Below, piece after piece: positions 1-10,989 of a DNA stretch of 64,000 nucleotides (positions are counted from its first letter, which is position 1; the number at the start of each line of letters is the position of its first letter). This stretch comes from Codonopsis lanceolata (taxonomy: Eukaryota; Streptophyta; Magnoliopsida; Asterales; Campanulaceae): contig CM028377.1 of assembly GCA_013146195.2 (NCBI GenBank), positions 68,049,501-68,113,500 of the forward strand. Reading direction: 5' to 3'. The notes beneath the pieces are model-generated. The model searched no databases. It saw nothing but the letters and a program-made list of their open reading frames with translations, and was not told where the DNA came from. The position numbers were made by a program, and so were the translations under genes.

Positions 1-1052
1 AATTATGACTATATCCGCTATTCTGATATTCAAATTCACTAGAGATGAAATTGGAACAAGTTGACCTCCTCCCTTCTGTTATTTATTTATTTTTCATTTC
101 TTTGGACTCCGCAAGAATTTGTCGATATTTCCAATTCAATCGTCTTGTTTGTAGATGTTCTATAGGAAGAAATTGTAATTTCCTTCCCCCACTGAGGAAG
201 GTTTATTCCAAATCACAACATAAGAGCTTTGTTCACTATCTTTCTTTGATTACATATCAAGATAAATTTATCTCTTTCTATCTTCTATTATATCTATAAT
301 AAGAATAAGATTTATATATTTAGATTTATATCGATTAGATCGTGGCTTGATGTATTAAATATTTCCATATGCTTGCATCTGAGATTTTGGTTCCGACAAT
401 GATAATATTAATAATAAACAATACAAAACTTAAAAATGAATTAATTAAAAAATGAAATTTCGAGAGAAAGAGAAGAGAGAGAAACTTACAAATAAATTCA
501 AATTTTGCAAAAAAATTCATTTGGTATCCAAATGAGACAAATCAAGTCTCTATTTATAGATAAACATGTGTACTGTTTTTTTATAAAAAATAAAAAATAA
601 GTTTTTTGAATGCTCAAATTGTCTTTAAACCGAAGATAAAGAAATATCTCGTCCAACCGCTCAGGGCTTGACGCGTGTAAAGGAACCATCAGCCCTGGTC
701 AATAGTTCCTTTTTTTATTATCCAATTGGCCCATCAAAACGACATTCATTTTGATGGGTTGAAGCTCAAAACGCTGTGGCCCTTGATTTCTTGAAGATTG
801 GGGGAAAAACCTCATAATACCTGCTCTTAGTAGACGATTTTTACTTTGAAAGGGAGGGAGTAATTTGTTTTAGATACCAAATGAAATCAGAAATAGCAAG
901 GGTAAGGGTTCACATTTAAGAGGGAAATTAGGGTAGTCAATGTAGTGAAAATTGCATTGGGTTTGTGGATCAACAGTTTCAACTTTTAAAATTCAAAATT
1001 CAAAGGGATCTGTTGTTGCATATAAATGATTTATGGGAGTTGGCTATAAATT
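1..1052. other. AT-rich intergenic sequence, no gene recognised
   Basis: Open frames here are short, lack recognisable domains and overlap on both strands, so none is called. A small inverted repeat at about 731-759 (CCCATCAAAA facing TTTTGATGGG) could form a hairpin. Purine-rich GA tracts occur near 462-485. Nothing else is visible. Confidence 0.6.
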
Positions 1053-1557
1053 TAGGGGTGATAAATCGATCGTGCTGGGTCGTTATCGTGCCGGCACAAT
1101 AACAACACGACACGATAAATACAAACATGGCACGATAGGCTTATTGTGTCTAATATTAAAACCCGAACAAAACACGATAAAAACACGAAAAACACGACAC
1201 GATAAGTAAAAAACACGATTTATGTAATCAGACCCGTTAAGCCCAATAAACATAATAAAATATATAATTTTGATTTTTTAATACATATTTTGAAAATTTA
1301 TCAATATAAATAGTGAAATAGTTTAAAAGTCGTAAATATTCAAATGATAAAACTATGAAATAATCATGAAAATAATTTGAAAGAAGTGAACAACCCTAGT
1401 AAATTTTAAAAATTATATTTTAAAAACATATATATTTTTATTATCGTGTTTTACCGTGTTTATCAAACCGATATCAACCCAACCCATTTTTATCGTGTTA
1501 GCTATATGTGCCCTCAATAAGCCCTATAGTCGTGTCGTCTTCAAATTACCACCTCTA
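1053..1557. mobile_element. hAT-like non-autonomous DNA transposon
   Basis: The left end begins TAGGGGTGATAA and the right end reads ACCACCTCTA, an inverted match of the TAGRGGTGRTAA type seen at plant hAT ends. Subterminal sequence is rich in short CACGA/CGTGT words in both orientations, as expected for hAT subterminal repeats. Flanks are CTATAAAT on the left and CTATAATA on the right, an imperfect 8-bp target duplication. There is no transposase frame, so the copy is non-autonomous. Confidence 0.6.
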
Positions 1558-1582
1558 ACTATAATATGCTCTAAAATAAACT

Positions 1583-1681
1583 CCTCCCTCGACCCTCGGT
1601 CTCAAAATTCCATTTTTATTTACAATCATTAATTAAAAGTAAAAATAAATGAACACTATTTCGAAACCCAAAAGGGAGGGA
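1583..1681. mobile_element. Degraded Stowaway-like MITE
   Basis: CTCCCTCGACCCT at the left and AAAGGGAGGGA at the right form imperfect inverted ends around about 99 bp of AT-rich sequence. This is the layout of plant Stowaway MITEs with a CTCCCTCCGTCCC terminus. It has diverged from the better copies elsewhere in this window. Confidence 0.45.
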
Positions 1682-1754
1682 GCTAGTATAGTTATTTGAC
1701 ATTTATAGAGTAATAAACAACTTTTTAAAAATAGCAGCACCTTCCCAAATCCCG

Positions 1755-3140
1755 ATTACCATCTTCAGAATATACCTTCGAGGCTTCGACAACAAGACAT
1801 AAGCTGCATCATTGTCAGGAAACAGGTGGAGTAACTTTTTAGCAGCATAATCTCAAACCTCCCTCTCTTCATGTAACCCACACATATAGCTGGCCAAGAT
1901 GGAATTGGCATAGTCTCAATTACACACTTGGCTTCTTGTACAAAACCATATATCTTGCCAACATATCCACTAAGCAACAATAATTATTTGGAGACGGTTC
2001 CATACCATAATCTACCAGATCAACAAGGCCCAAATAACTACAAGCAGATATAACCGAGACAAAAGTGGCTTGGCTGGCCTTCAGATTAGCCACTTTCATC
2101 TTCTCAAATACTTCCAAGGCTTCCATTACAAGACCTTGATGGCCATAAGCCATGATCATTGTATTATATAGAGCCACATCACCAGATTTACAAGACTGGT
2201 AAAAAGCCATCTTCCCACTTTCAATATTCCTGCATTTTGCATAAGCATCTGTTGGTAATTGGGCTTGCGGCCCGATTATTTAGTCCCGCCCACATGGAAA
2301 ATTAATATATTTATATTATTTATTGGTTAATTAGTATCCTAATCCAAGTGGGTTTAGGATTGACTTAACCTACAAGAAATAGGTTTCTTGTAATAATATA
2401 AATAGGGCAACTAAGGGGATAAAACTCTAATCAACTAATTAGGAGAACACGTCTCCCAAGAAAGTGCCGCCCTCTCTCTCCCTAAAATCTATCTCACCAA
2501 AATACTCCCTCTAGCCTAACCATCAAGGGGTTTGGATTTGCGGTGTGAACCAGTATTGATATCCGTGCTCCGTGATATCAATCCGACGAAAGAGACTTGC
2601 AGGTTCGTAGATCTTGGTATACGAAGATCGTAGCTTAAGCGAAATTCTTCCGCTGCGCACAAGGTTCTAGTTCGCATAAAGGTAATCCGTAATTACTGTT
2701 TTGATAGCGAACTTGTTTGATATATGATCAGATATATCCTTCAGCATCTATGACTGCACTTGAGACATATGCATGTGTCTCAAACCCCATTCGATAATGT
2801 GTGAATGGATCGATTTTGTTAGGTTGTGAGATGCTAAACTTGAACAACCATCTTCTAAGAATGAATGCTAAGGATGAACGCAACAGGTTCCTCACCATCT
2901 TCTTTCAGGGAGTTGAGAAATTTGATAGCTTCCAAGTTATATATCCCGATGCACCAATCGCAATCAGTACCCCAAGATGCGCGTCCAATTGCTCAAACCT
3001 ATTGAAAAAAGTAAAAAGATTCATGTAGAAGCCCAACGCTGACATAACCTAGTTAGTGAGCTACAAACATATCCCATTCAAACTGAAACCAGATTTAACT
3101 ATAATGTCATGAAGTTGTCTAATTGCTTGTACATTATCCG
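1755..3140 (-). pseudogene. Pentatricopeptide repeat (PPR) protein pseudogene, 3' part
   Basis: The minus strand encodes pieces of a plant PLS-type PPR protein, an organelle RNA-binding family. Reading from 3140 downwards there is a segment ending in QLHDIIVKSGF, then a decayed stretch resembling SLKEDGEEP, then HAYVSSAVIDAYAKC, then VALYNTMIMAYGHQG and EALEVFEKM, then VSVISACSYLGLVD, and lastly an E-motif-like tail near 1770-1990 (EAKCVIETMPI, FPDNDAAY). These are standard PPR and E-domain signatures in the right order. Frameshifts and stops break the frame, a 494-bp solo LTR sits inside it (2250-2743), and the 5' part is cut off at 3140 by copia-1. No remainder of the gene is visible beyond the gap. 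Certainly non-functional. Confidence 0.85.
2250..2743 (+). mobile_element. Solo LTR inserted in the PPR pseudogene
   Basis: The element starts TGTTGGTAATTGGG and ends ATATATCCTTCA, the TG...CA ends of an LTR. It is flanked by a perfect 5-bp direct repeat GCATC (2245-2249 and 2744-2748). Removing it and one repeat joins PPR coding sequence across the site (SAVIDAYAKC). It has no internal region and so is a solo LTR, probably left by LTR-LTR recombination. A promoter-like TAATATAAATAGGG lies near 2395. Orientation is taken from that TATA box. Confidence 0.88.
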
Positions 3141-4314
3141 TGTTAGAAATTGTTGGAGGCCCAAAATCAGTGTGGCAGCCCCTTTCTAATTGATTACTCC
3201 ACAAGCCCAAGCGACTGCCCAATACCCTTGGCGGCCCCTTCCTTGCCGTTAGCGGAGGGTTACTTGGGGTTTTCCTAAATTGGGACCAATGTCCCTTGTC
3301 ACTGCGATCCGATGCTCCACTTTTCTTTGTTATTCTTCTGCTGCTTTCATTATGGCGAAGCAGGCGAGAGTGGCGAGCGAGAGGTGATTCTCGCAGCATA
3401 ACCATTTTGCAGGTTGAGAGTAGTGAAGATCTAGCATATAGATCATTATCTCTTGGTGAGATAGTTAGAGAGAGAGCGGAAAAACCAGTGAGCATCCCCA
3501 ACCCATGTTCGTCGAACCCATTTCTCTGCCTTCCGTCTTATGTGTTCTTTGTGAGCTGTGAGGATAGTCGGGGAAGACGAGTCTCTCGGTGAGCCTCGTC
3601 TTGTGCGAACCAGAAAGTTCGAGTTTGCTGGGTTGGTTTCTTCCTTCTGTTTTTCATATTACAGCCTCTTTATCTCTCCCTTTTTCTCGGTTCTTCTTCG
3701 GTTTGTGTTGTCGGATTGGGTCTAGCCTTTGTTGGTGGCTTTGACCTTGGCATTAGTGGGTTGGTTCCCCAAGGCGAACTCGTTGGTGGATATTGGCCGT
3801 GAGAGGGTATCTGAGCCTGTTGAGATGCTTAGCCGAGGTCTACGACCTGTGACGACGAGTCGTGCTTCGTACATGGCGTCTGTTAAGCTCTCATTTGTGG
3901 TTTCATTGTTACAATAGCTCTTAATCCTGTAGTATCTGATATTTAGTCATTATATCTTATTTGGTTTCTCTGTTTATTACTTAATACTAAGTGTATTAAT
4001 CTCAGTCTCTCAGTTATCCTACTCTGTCTCAGTTCTGTTTATTTCTCAGTTGGTTTATTGAAGCTTCACAGAATATTTCTCCTTTGTTAGTTCATAACAG
4101 TGGTGGAGAAATATTTGGACTGTGTTTCCAGAATTATAGTTAGTAAATTTATTTACTGTTTTATTGTACCCCAAGTGATTAAAATGTTACCCCCATCCCA
4201 GGTTGTAATGTTATCCGTTATATTTTAATGCAGGTGCATTATTACAGTTAACTCAGTTTCTTGTATTGGAACAACCCCTGGCTATTGTTCGTGTATTGGT
4301 GCAATCACCCAACA
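3141..4314 (+). repeat. copia-1 5' LTR
   Basis: Begins TGTTAGAAATTGTTGG and ends CACCCAACA immediately before the primer-binding region at 4315. The first 220 bases or so align with 8999-9365 with many differences. Its length of 1174 bp is within the usual range for plant copia LTRs. Short open frames inside it are not genes. Confidence 0.88.
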
Positions 4315-4602
4315 GTGGAGTCAGAGCCACCTCCTTGTTCTCGTACTGTGAATCGGTAGAGTCCCTTCAATCCAATATTTAGAAACTCTCTCCTAGAGTT
4401 TCTTGGTGAGCTTCGGTTACCCTGCTTAATATACTGCTTATTTGTGCTTGAGTTTGTTGCTCTATTCTAGAACTGTTTAAGTGCTCAGTTTTTTGCTTCA
4501 CTAGTTTATAACTGCTTTAGTTGGTCTTGCTTCATATTATTTTTTGATATCTGTTCTGTGTTATTATTTGGTGTTCTGCTTGTTTTTGGAAAATCTTTTG
4601 GA

Positions 4603-5735
4603 ATGGCAACTTCTTATGGTTTAGGACCTTTTAACGGAAAAACTGACTTTTCAATTTGGCAACAAAAAATGAAAAGCATTTTGATAAAAGAGAAAGTTTT
4701 TAAAGCCATAACTCACAACTTTCCAAAAGATGCTTCCGAAGATGCTATTCGCGAAATGGACAAAAGTGCTTATGCTTCTCTTATTTTGAACTTGTCTGAC
4801 TCAGTAATGCGTAAATGTGGAAAACATAAACATGCCAAAAGTCTTTGGGAAAAATTAGAAGAAATTTACTTTGAGAAAACTCTGCCTAGTAAAATTCATC
4901 TTCTTGAAAAGTTTTTCAGTTTTAAGTTGGACTTAAACAAAGACACGGAGGACAACATTGACGCATTCACTAAGTTAGTAGAAGATATTAAACAAACCGG
5001 AGACGAACATATAGATGATTATACCTCAATCGTGCTTTTAAATGCGATACGAATCTTATCTTGAGCATGAAATCTGCGATTAAGTATGGTAGAGATAACA
5101 TCGCACTTGATACGGTGATTACTAGTCTGAAAGGCAAAGAATTAGATTTAAAAGCTGCTAGGAAAGGTAAATCGAGTTCCGGTGAGGTTAATATGGTGAG
5201 AGGCCGAACTTTGAAAAGAAACAATGGACAAAAGAACAACCAAAATCAGAATCAGGGAAAGAATCAAAATTCCGGAAATGGTAGGAATAGGAGCAAGAGT
5301 AGATCCAAATCTAGAACTAAAGGCCGTAAATGTTATAATTGTGGAGAGGTTGGACACTTTAGGAAGGATTGCCCTAATCCTAGGAAGAAAAACTCGAACC
5401 ATAACCAGCAAAATGATTGCAACATGGCTTCCAATAGTGATGGTAATACTGAAATTTTTATGGTAACTGAATTGTATGATGAGACTGTGAATTCTGTTCA
5501 TTCTATGCCTGCATGCAAAAATGAATGGTTGGTAGATTCTGGTTGTACTTATCATATGTCACCATTTAAGAATGTTTTTACCACGTATAAAGAATTGGAA
5601 GCTGGATTTGCCTCCATGGCAAATGAAACAAAATGTCAAATTCTTGGTATTGGTGATGTTTGTCTTCGATTTGATTACGGAAATTGTTTAACCTTAAAAA
5701 TGTTCGACATGTGCCCGATTTGTATAATAACTTGA
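4603..5735 (+). pseudogene. copia-1 gag and protease, frameshifted
   Basis: The first frame (to 5064) encodes a copia Gag N-terminal region: FNGKTDFSIWQQKM near the start, then LWEKLEEIYF and further helices. A frameshift near 5050 moves the reading to a second frame (5061-5735). That frame carries a basic Q/N/R/K-rich linker, a CCHC zinc knuckle (CYNCGEVGHFRKDC from about 5331) for RNA binding, and the aspartic protease active site LVDSGCTYHM near 5530. The frame ends at 5735, before the GAG-pre-integrase part. Non-functional. Confidence 0.88.
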
Positions 5736-5863
5736 TTTCTTGTGCTGCTTTGGAAGATGCGGGTTTTGAGGGTAAATGGGGAAATGAGTTTATGAAAATT
5801 CTTAAGGGATCTTTGGTGATTGCTAAGGCTGAAAAACGCTGAAATCTGTATGTTTGCTCTGCT

Positions 5864-6699
5864 ATGCCTATGTCTTGTGATGATAATTGTGTGAATCTTG
5901 CTAAAGAAGATAAAACTGAATTATGGCATAAAAGACTAGGTCACATGAGTTCTAAAGGACTTGAAATCTTAAACAAAACCGGAGTGTTTGGGAAGGATAA
6001 GATTTCGGAATTGCCCTTTTGTGAAACGTGTGTGATGAGCAAACAAAAAGCAGTGAGTTTTCCCCTCCCTAACCTAAAAAGGTTTTCTTCAAAAGCGCCT
6101 TAGAATACATACATGCCGATGTGTGGGGTCCATGACGTTCAACGCATGGTGGTAATCGTTATTTCTTGTCGATCATTGATGACTTTTCCTTTCAGAAAAG
6201 TGTGGTTGTTTTTATGCAAAACAAATCGGATGTGTTTGAGAAATTCAAGAATTGGAAAACTTTAATTGAGAACCAAACCGGTTTAAAAATTAAGACACTT
6301 AGGACCGACAACGGGTTAGAATTTCGCAATCATGACATGGATAGTTTTTGTGTGCAAATGGGATTGAAAGGCACAAGGCAGGTGCCCTACAACCCCCAAC
6401 AAAACGGTGTTGCGGAAAGAATGAATCGAACCCTTCTTAAGCGTGTGAGAAGTATGCTAGCGTCGTCGGGTCTCTCCAAAAAGTTTTGGGGAGAGGCAAT
6501 TTTGACTGCCGCTTACCTCATAAATAGGTCCCCGTCCGTTCCCTTACATGGTCGTTGTCCTGAGGTGGTGTTTTCTGGTAGGGAGGTAGATTTCTCAAAC
6601 TTGCGTGTTTTTGGTTGTGCGGCCTATGCCCATAGGAAACTAGATAAACTTGAACCTAGATCGGTGAGATCGCGTATTCTTGGGTTACGGAGGCGTTAA
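5864..6699 (+). pseudogene. copia-1 GAG-pre-integrase and integrase, frameshifted
   Basis: The GAG-pre-integrase motif ELWHKRLGHMS is at about 5920, followed by a CETCVMSKQK zinc-type motif. The integrase core begins in another frame at about 6100 with a HADVWG motif (first catalytic Asp). It continues with LRTDNGLEFRN (second Asp) and NPQQNGVAERMNRTLL (catalytic Glu region) at 6290-6440. Stops fall near 6102 and 6133, and the frame ends at 6699. Order and spacing match the copia DDE integrase. Confidence 0.9.
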
Positions 6700-6980
6700 A
6701 GGTTATAGGTTGTGGTTGCGTGAGGAACCGAGGATTCAAAGTGATAATTAGTAGGGACGTGTGTGTTTAATGAGAATGAATTTCCTGCTTGATTGTTCCC
6801 ATTGAGCCTATCCTCCCAGGCTCCCATTATGGTGGAGCATCCCATAGGATCGAAGTGATGCTAGTGACCAATCCGAAAATGTGAATTCTGAAATTGGTGG
6901 AAATTCTGAAAATGCGAATGTGGATAATTTGCATGAATTGCTGAAAATGTGAATGCGAAATTGAGCATGATATTCTGAAA

Positions 6981-8072
6981 ATGAACTTGATGAGCAAAAT
7001 GAAGATAATGAAAATGGACAAAAGCGAAATTCTGAATTGGATGATTTGCATGACTATCAACTTGTGCGTGATAGACCTAGGCGGATTTCTAGGCGGCCTT
7101 CCGTTTGATGATTTTCATATGACTTCATTTGTTTTCGGTGTGTTTGAATCTATTGATAATTCCGAGCCAAAGACTTATAATCAAGCTTTGAAATCTGAAA
7201 ATTGTAATGATTGGATTAATGCTATGAATGAGGAAATGAATTTGTTACACATTAATCAAACTTGGATTTTAGTGCCTAAGCCTAAGAACTGTTCTGTAGT
7301 TTCTTGTAAGTGGCTTTATAAAATCAAGGGTGAATCAGATTCAATTAGGTTTAAAGCTAGATTAGTGGCTAAGGGATTTACTCAAAAGGAAGGAATAGAT
7401 TACACTGAAATTTTTGCTCCCGTTGTTAAGTTCACAACCGTTAGGATTATGCTTGCTTTGGTAGCTCAATTTGATTGGGAATTGAAACAAATGGATGTTA
7501 AAACCGCCTTTTTGCATGGTGATTTGGTTGAAAAAATCTATATGAGGCAACTTGAGGGATATGTGGATAATCGGCGTCCTGACTATGTGTGCTTGTTAAA
7601 GAAATCCTTATATGGCTTAAAACAATCTCCTCGCATGTGGAATATTAAATTTGATCAATGCATGCTAGATTTGAAATTTACGCGGAGTGCTTATGATCAT
7701 TGTCTTTATTTCAAAAATGATAGGAGTGTGCCTGTTTTCTTGCTCATATATGTGGATGATATGCTTCTTATTAGCCCATGCACTAAATCTATTGAATATG
7801 TTAAGAATTGCTTGAGTGCTAAGTTTGACATGAAGTATTTAGGCGATGCTAGTAAGATACTTGGCATGAACATAGTTAGAGACCGTAAATCGTCATTTGT
7901 TTACTTGAACCAAATTTCATATGTTGAAAAGATTTTGAGTAAATTCTCGATGATTAATGTTGATTATGTTGATGTTCCCTTGCTTGCCTCTCATTTTGTG
8001 CTTAGTAAAGCGTGTCAGAAAAATCAATTCGAAATGAATCAAATGAGTAGAATCCTTACCTCAATGCCATAG
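6981..8072 (+). pseudogene. copia-1 reverse transcriptase
   Basis: A 363-codon frame holds most of a copia reverse transcriptase: NQTWILVPKPKN and CKWLYKIK, then RLVAKGFTQKEGIDY, then MDVKTAFLHGDL, then KKSLYGLKQSPRMW, and the catalytic YVDDMLLIS box near 7755. The core catalytic residues are present, but the frame breaks at both ends. The preceding linker (6700-6980) is short repeated GAAAATGTGAAT-type sequence, and the downstream RNase H lies in another frame. Confidence 0.92.
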
Positions 8073-8111
8073 GTTCAATAATGTATTTGATGGTTAGTAC
8101 TCGCCCAGGCA

Positions 8112-8690
8112 TTGCTTATGCCATTAGTTGTCTTAGCAGTTACATGTCGAACCGGGCTTGCCCGTTGGCATCTTGTTAAGTGGTTGTTGCGATACCTAAA
8201 ACATTCGATGAACTATGGATTGAGGTTTTTTAAATCTGAAAATGGTGTTAGGTTGGTAGGATATGTTGATTCAAACTATGCCAATGATAGAGCCCATAGA
8301 AAATCGACCACGTCTTATGTGTTCACACTTTGCGGTTCTTGCGTTAATTTGGAAGTCCCAACCGCGCAATCCGTTGTGGCCTGTCCTGGCCACAACCGAG
8401 GCTCGAATACATAGCCATAACCGAGTGTATCAAGGAAGCCCTTTGGTTAAATGGTTTGATTTACGAAATCGGTTTTTAAAAGACAAAGTGGTAGTATTTT
8501 CCGATAGTCAAAGTGGCATACAACTTTGCAAAAATCACATTTTTCACGATAGAACAAAAGCACATTGATGTTCGTTTTCATTTTATTCGTGATGTTGTTG
8601 CTAAGTGCATCATTTATTTGGATAAGATTGACACTAGTTTGAATCCTGGCGATATGAATACCAAGTGCCTTCTGTTTCAAATTTTTTGAA
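8112..8690 (+). pseudogene. copia-1 RNase H region, fragmented
   Basis: Two overlapping frames carry copia RNase H pieces. The first has HSMNYGLRFF and GYVDSNYANDRAHRKSTTSYVF near 8200-8330, with the DxNYA-type motif of this domain. Further pieces, including FSDSQSGIQLCKN, lie near 8490-8540, and an HIDVRFHFIRD-like stretch follows near 8565. Frameshifts separate them. From about 8690 to 8987 is the non-coding tail before the polypurine tract. Confidence 0.85.
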
Positions 8691-8998
8691 TTGTTTAAAA
8701 ATTTTGATGTTTGACCGGTGATCCAATGAGGTTGACTTGTTTTCGTGATTTTCTCCCGAAAATCCATGCTTTGTTTGTGTGAGCAATCATGGTAACTTAG
8801 CTCTTTACGTTTGTGAATTAGCTTTGTTTCTTTAAATTTTACTTCTTCTTTGTGGTTGCTTAAAATTTTACATTTCCCTGCTTTGGTCCTCATGCCGTGT
8901 TGGATCAAGTGCGGGGCTAAAGCGATGATAACACCTTTTACGTTTAAATATCCTCGAGTTCATTGGTTGGGCAACCGACCTTGATCCAAGGTGGAGAT

Positions 8999-9365
8999 TG
9001 TTAGAAATTGTTGGAGGCCCAAAAGGTGTGGCGGCCACTTTCCTAATTGATTACTCCACTAGCCCAACGGCCCTAGCCAATACCACTTGGCGGCCTTGAT
9101 CCTTTCCGTTTTAGCGGAGGGGTTAGCTGAGGGTTTTCCTAAATTTGGTACCGGTGTCCACTTGTCCACTTGTGATCCGGTAACCGCTCCTCTTTCTTTG
9201 TTATTCTTTATTTGTGCTTCGTATGAGGCGAGGCAGAGAGAGTGTGGCAGAGGTGAGCGGTATTCTCGAGCATAGTTTTCGGGGTTGAGAGTAGTGAAGA
9301 TCGGCATATAGATCCTTATCTCTTGGTGAGATAGTTAGAGAGAAGGCGGAAAAACGGTGAGCATT
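8999..9365 (+). repeat. copia-1 3' LTR, truncated by the gap
   Basis: Starts TGTTAGAAATTGTTGG directly after the polypurine tract AAGGTGGAGAT and aligns with the beginning of the 5' LTR. Only 367 bases are present before the N run. Visible differences from the 5' LTR include several short indels and numerous substitutions. Confidence 0.88.
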
Positions 9366-9465
9366 NNNNNNNNNNNNNNNNNNNNNNNNNNNNNNNNNNN
9401 NNNNNNNNNNNNNNNNNNNNNNNNNNNNNNNNNNNNNNNNNNNNNNNNNNNNNNNNNNNNNNNNN
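9366..9465. other. Assembly gap, 100 N
   Basis: Exactly 100 undetermined bases, a conventional placeholder for a gap of unknown size. It lies inside the copia-1 3' LTR, and sequence to the right does not continue that LTR recognisably. Confidence 0.97.
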
Positions 9466-10590
9466 AATATATTTTTCATCTTTGTAATTTCTATTTTCAT
9501 GATTTAAATGAAATATTTTATATTTTATATTCTATGGAAAGAAAGTTGTATTTTTTTAATAATTTCAATTACTTTTATTAAAAAATATTTGACTAAGGAG
9601 GATTTATGTTTAAAATATATTTTAATTTTTTGTTTTTCATATATTAAGGATACGAGACAAATATTTTTGTTGATCAACAATAATTCATAGTTAATTCACA
9701 AATTTTATCTTAATAAAATAGATATCTTTTTATGTGAGATTGCTAAATTTTATGATGAAGATGTAACAAAACAATAAATATCAATAACGGGGAGTAGAAC
9801 ATTAAGAAAAAAATATGGTATCATTAATTTCCTGGCTCGTATGGGATACAAATAATAACATTCTTGATCATATCAACAACTTTGTACAATGCATTAGGAT
9901 CCTGACATATAAACACATATCCCACCCATTGTTCCTCTTCCAATACATGTGTTCCTCCACCCAATCAAATCCTCCCGCATTTCCTCATCAATGTACACCA
10001 ACCTCCTCCCAGCAACATCGCCGGCCGAATTGGATTCACCACCAAGCTCACGGTAAGAACAAAGACGAGAACAAATCGGCTGTCCTCCGGATCGAACACC
10101 AGTCACGGCGAGCCAAACGGTCGTTGTCCCGAGTCAATTCAAGAAACAAGTACCACTCTCGGTGTCGCTTCATGATGGATCTTCGTTACCCATTTTCGTG
10201 TCGACATGAATTGTGAAGAAGACGGTCGGATTTTGGGTCGCGAGTTCATCACTCCATAACGGCGGGGTGACCGGCCAAGTAGGGTAGCTCGAGTTCGCCG
10301 CCGGAGAGTTCTATCAAATAGACCAGCACCATTGCTTCGTTAGTGTAGACAGATTTAACGAAGAAGACCTGGCATGAGACAAAACGCAAGTTCGGAAGAA
10401 AGAAGTGAGGGAATGAAGAGCAACTGTTCACGCTAAGAGTCCCCCGATCTGTTGCGATCCATTTATCGGCTTATAGGGATTGAGTGTGGAATTAGGAGTC
10501 CATTGTGTGGTTGAGTTTTGCAAAAAGACTCTAAAATCACTTTTGGAGTGGTGATAAAAGGGTCCATTGTGGACGCTCTTAATACAGGCG
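9466..10590. other. Intergenic; possible gene relic near 9990-10430
   Basis: The first 500 bases are AT-rich and empty. From about 9990 to 10430 base composition becomes clearly richer in GC, with CGG/CCG words typical of plant exons. Minus-strand frames such as SGGELELPYLAGHPA appear, but they are broken and no family is recognised. The end near 10560-10580 (GTCCATTGTGGACGCTCTT) resembles the terminus of a small MITE. No gene is called. Confidence 0.4.
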
Positions 10591-10960
10591 TTTAGAGCAT
10601 CCTCATTGTTAAATCTTCCTATATATCTTCTTAACTGGGTCCCACTGCCACCAATATATTTTTATCTTCTTACCCACTTAAGAATATATCTTCCCATTTT
10701 ATAATTTTCTTACACATCTTCTTACACAAAAAATATTAAATTTAACATCATCTAATAAAAACAAAACCCTCCCCCACCCCCCCACATACACCCCACAAAG
10801 TGGGCGGTTGTCCCTCTCTCTCTCTCTTCCCCAGCTTTTTATTTAGGAAGTCAAAAAAAATTTCTATCCTAAGTGGCTAATAAGAAGCCTACAATAGTGA
10901 ATCTTTTGTTAACTTCTTAATTGGAAGTTGATGAAAATACAATAATAGAGAAGCCCTTAG
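10591..10960. mobile_element. Possible MITE with GAGCATCC-type end
   Basis: The left end TTTAGAGCATCCTCATTG resembles a common plant MITE terminus, and the right side ends AGAGAAGCCCTTAG. The inverted match between the ends is only partial, so the boundaries are approximate. The interior has a C-rich tract (about 10769-10800) and a CT microsatellite (about 10815-10830). Non-coding. Confidence 0.4.
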
Positions 10961-10989
10961 TGCGGCCGTCTAGGTCCAGTTTTAGAACA

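Larger units (their letters stand above)
3141..9365 (+). mobile_element. copia-1: old Ty1/copia LTR retrotransposon
   Basis: The 5' LTR is 3141-4314, followed by a primer-binding-like GTGGAGTCAGAGCC. Then come decayed gag, protease, integrase, reverse transcriptase and RNase H in copia order, a polypurine tract (AAGGTGGAGAT, about 8988-8998), and the start of the 3' LTR (8999-9365) before the N gap. All proteins are broken by frameshifts and stops. The two LTRs differ by many substitutions and indels, so the insertion is old. It interrupts the PPR pseudogene at 3140; the 5 bases before it are ATCCG, and the matching right-hand target copy is hidden by the gap. Confidence 0.93.

Noticed and set aside
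3061..3592. Frames on both strands over the start of copia-1
   Set aside because: They cross the junction of the PPR relic and the copia-1 LTR or lie inside the LTR; not genes.
9815..10216. 133-codon plus-strand frame
   Set aside because: Runs from AT-rich into GC-richer sequence with no domain; the GC-rich part looks more like a broken minus-strand relic, and neither could be identified.
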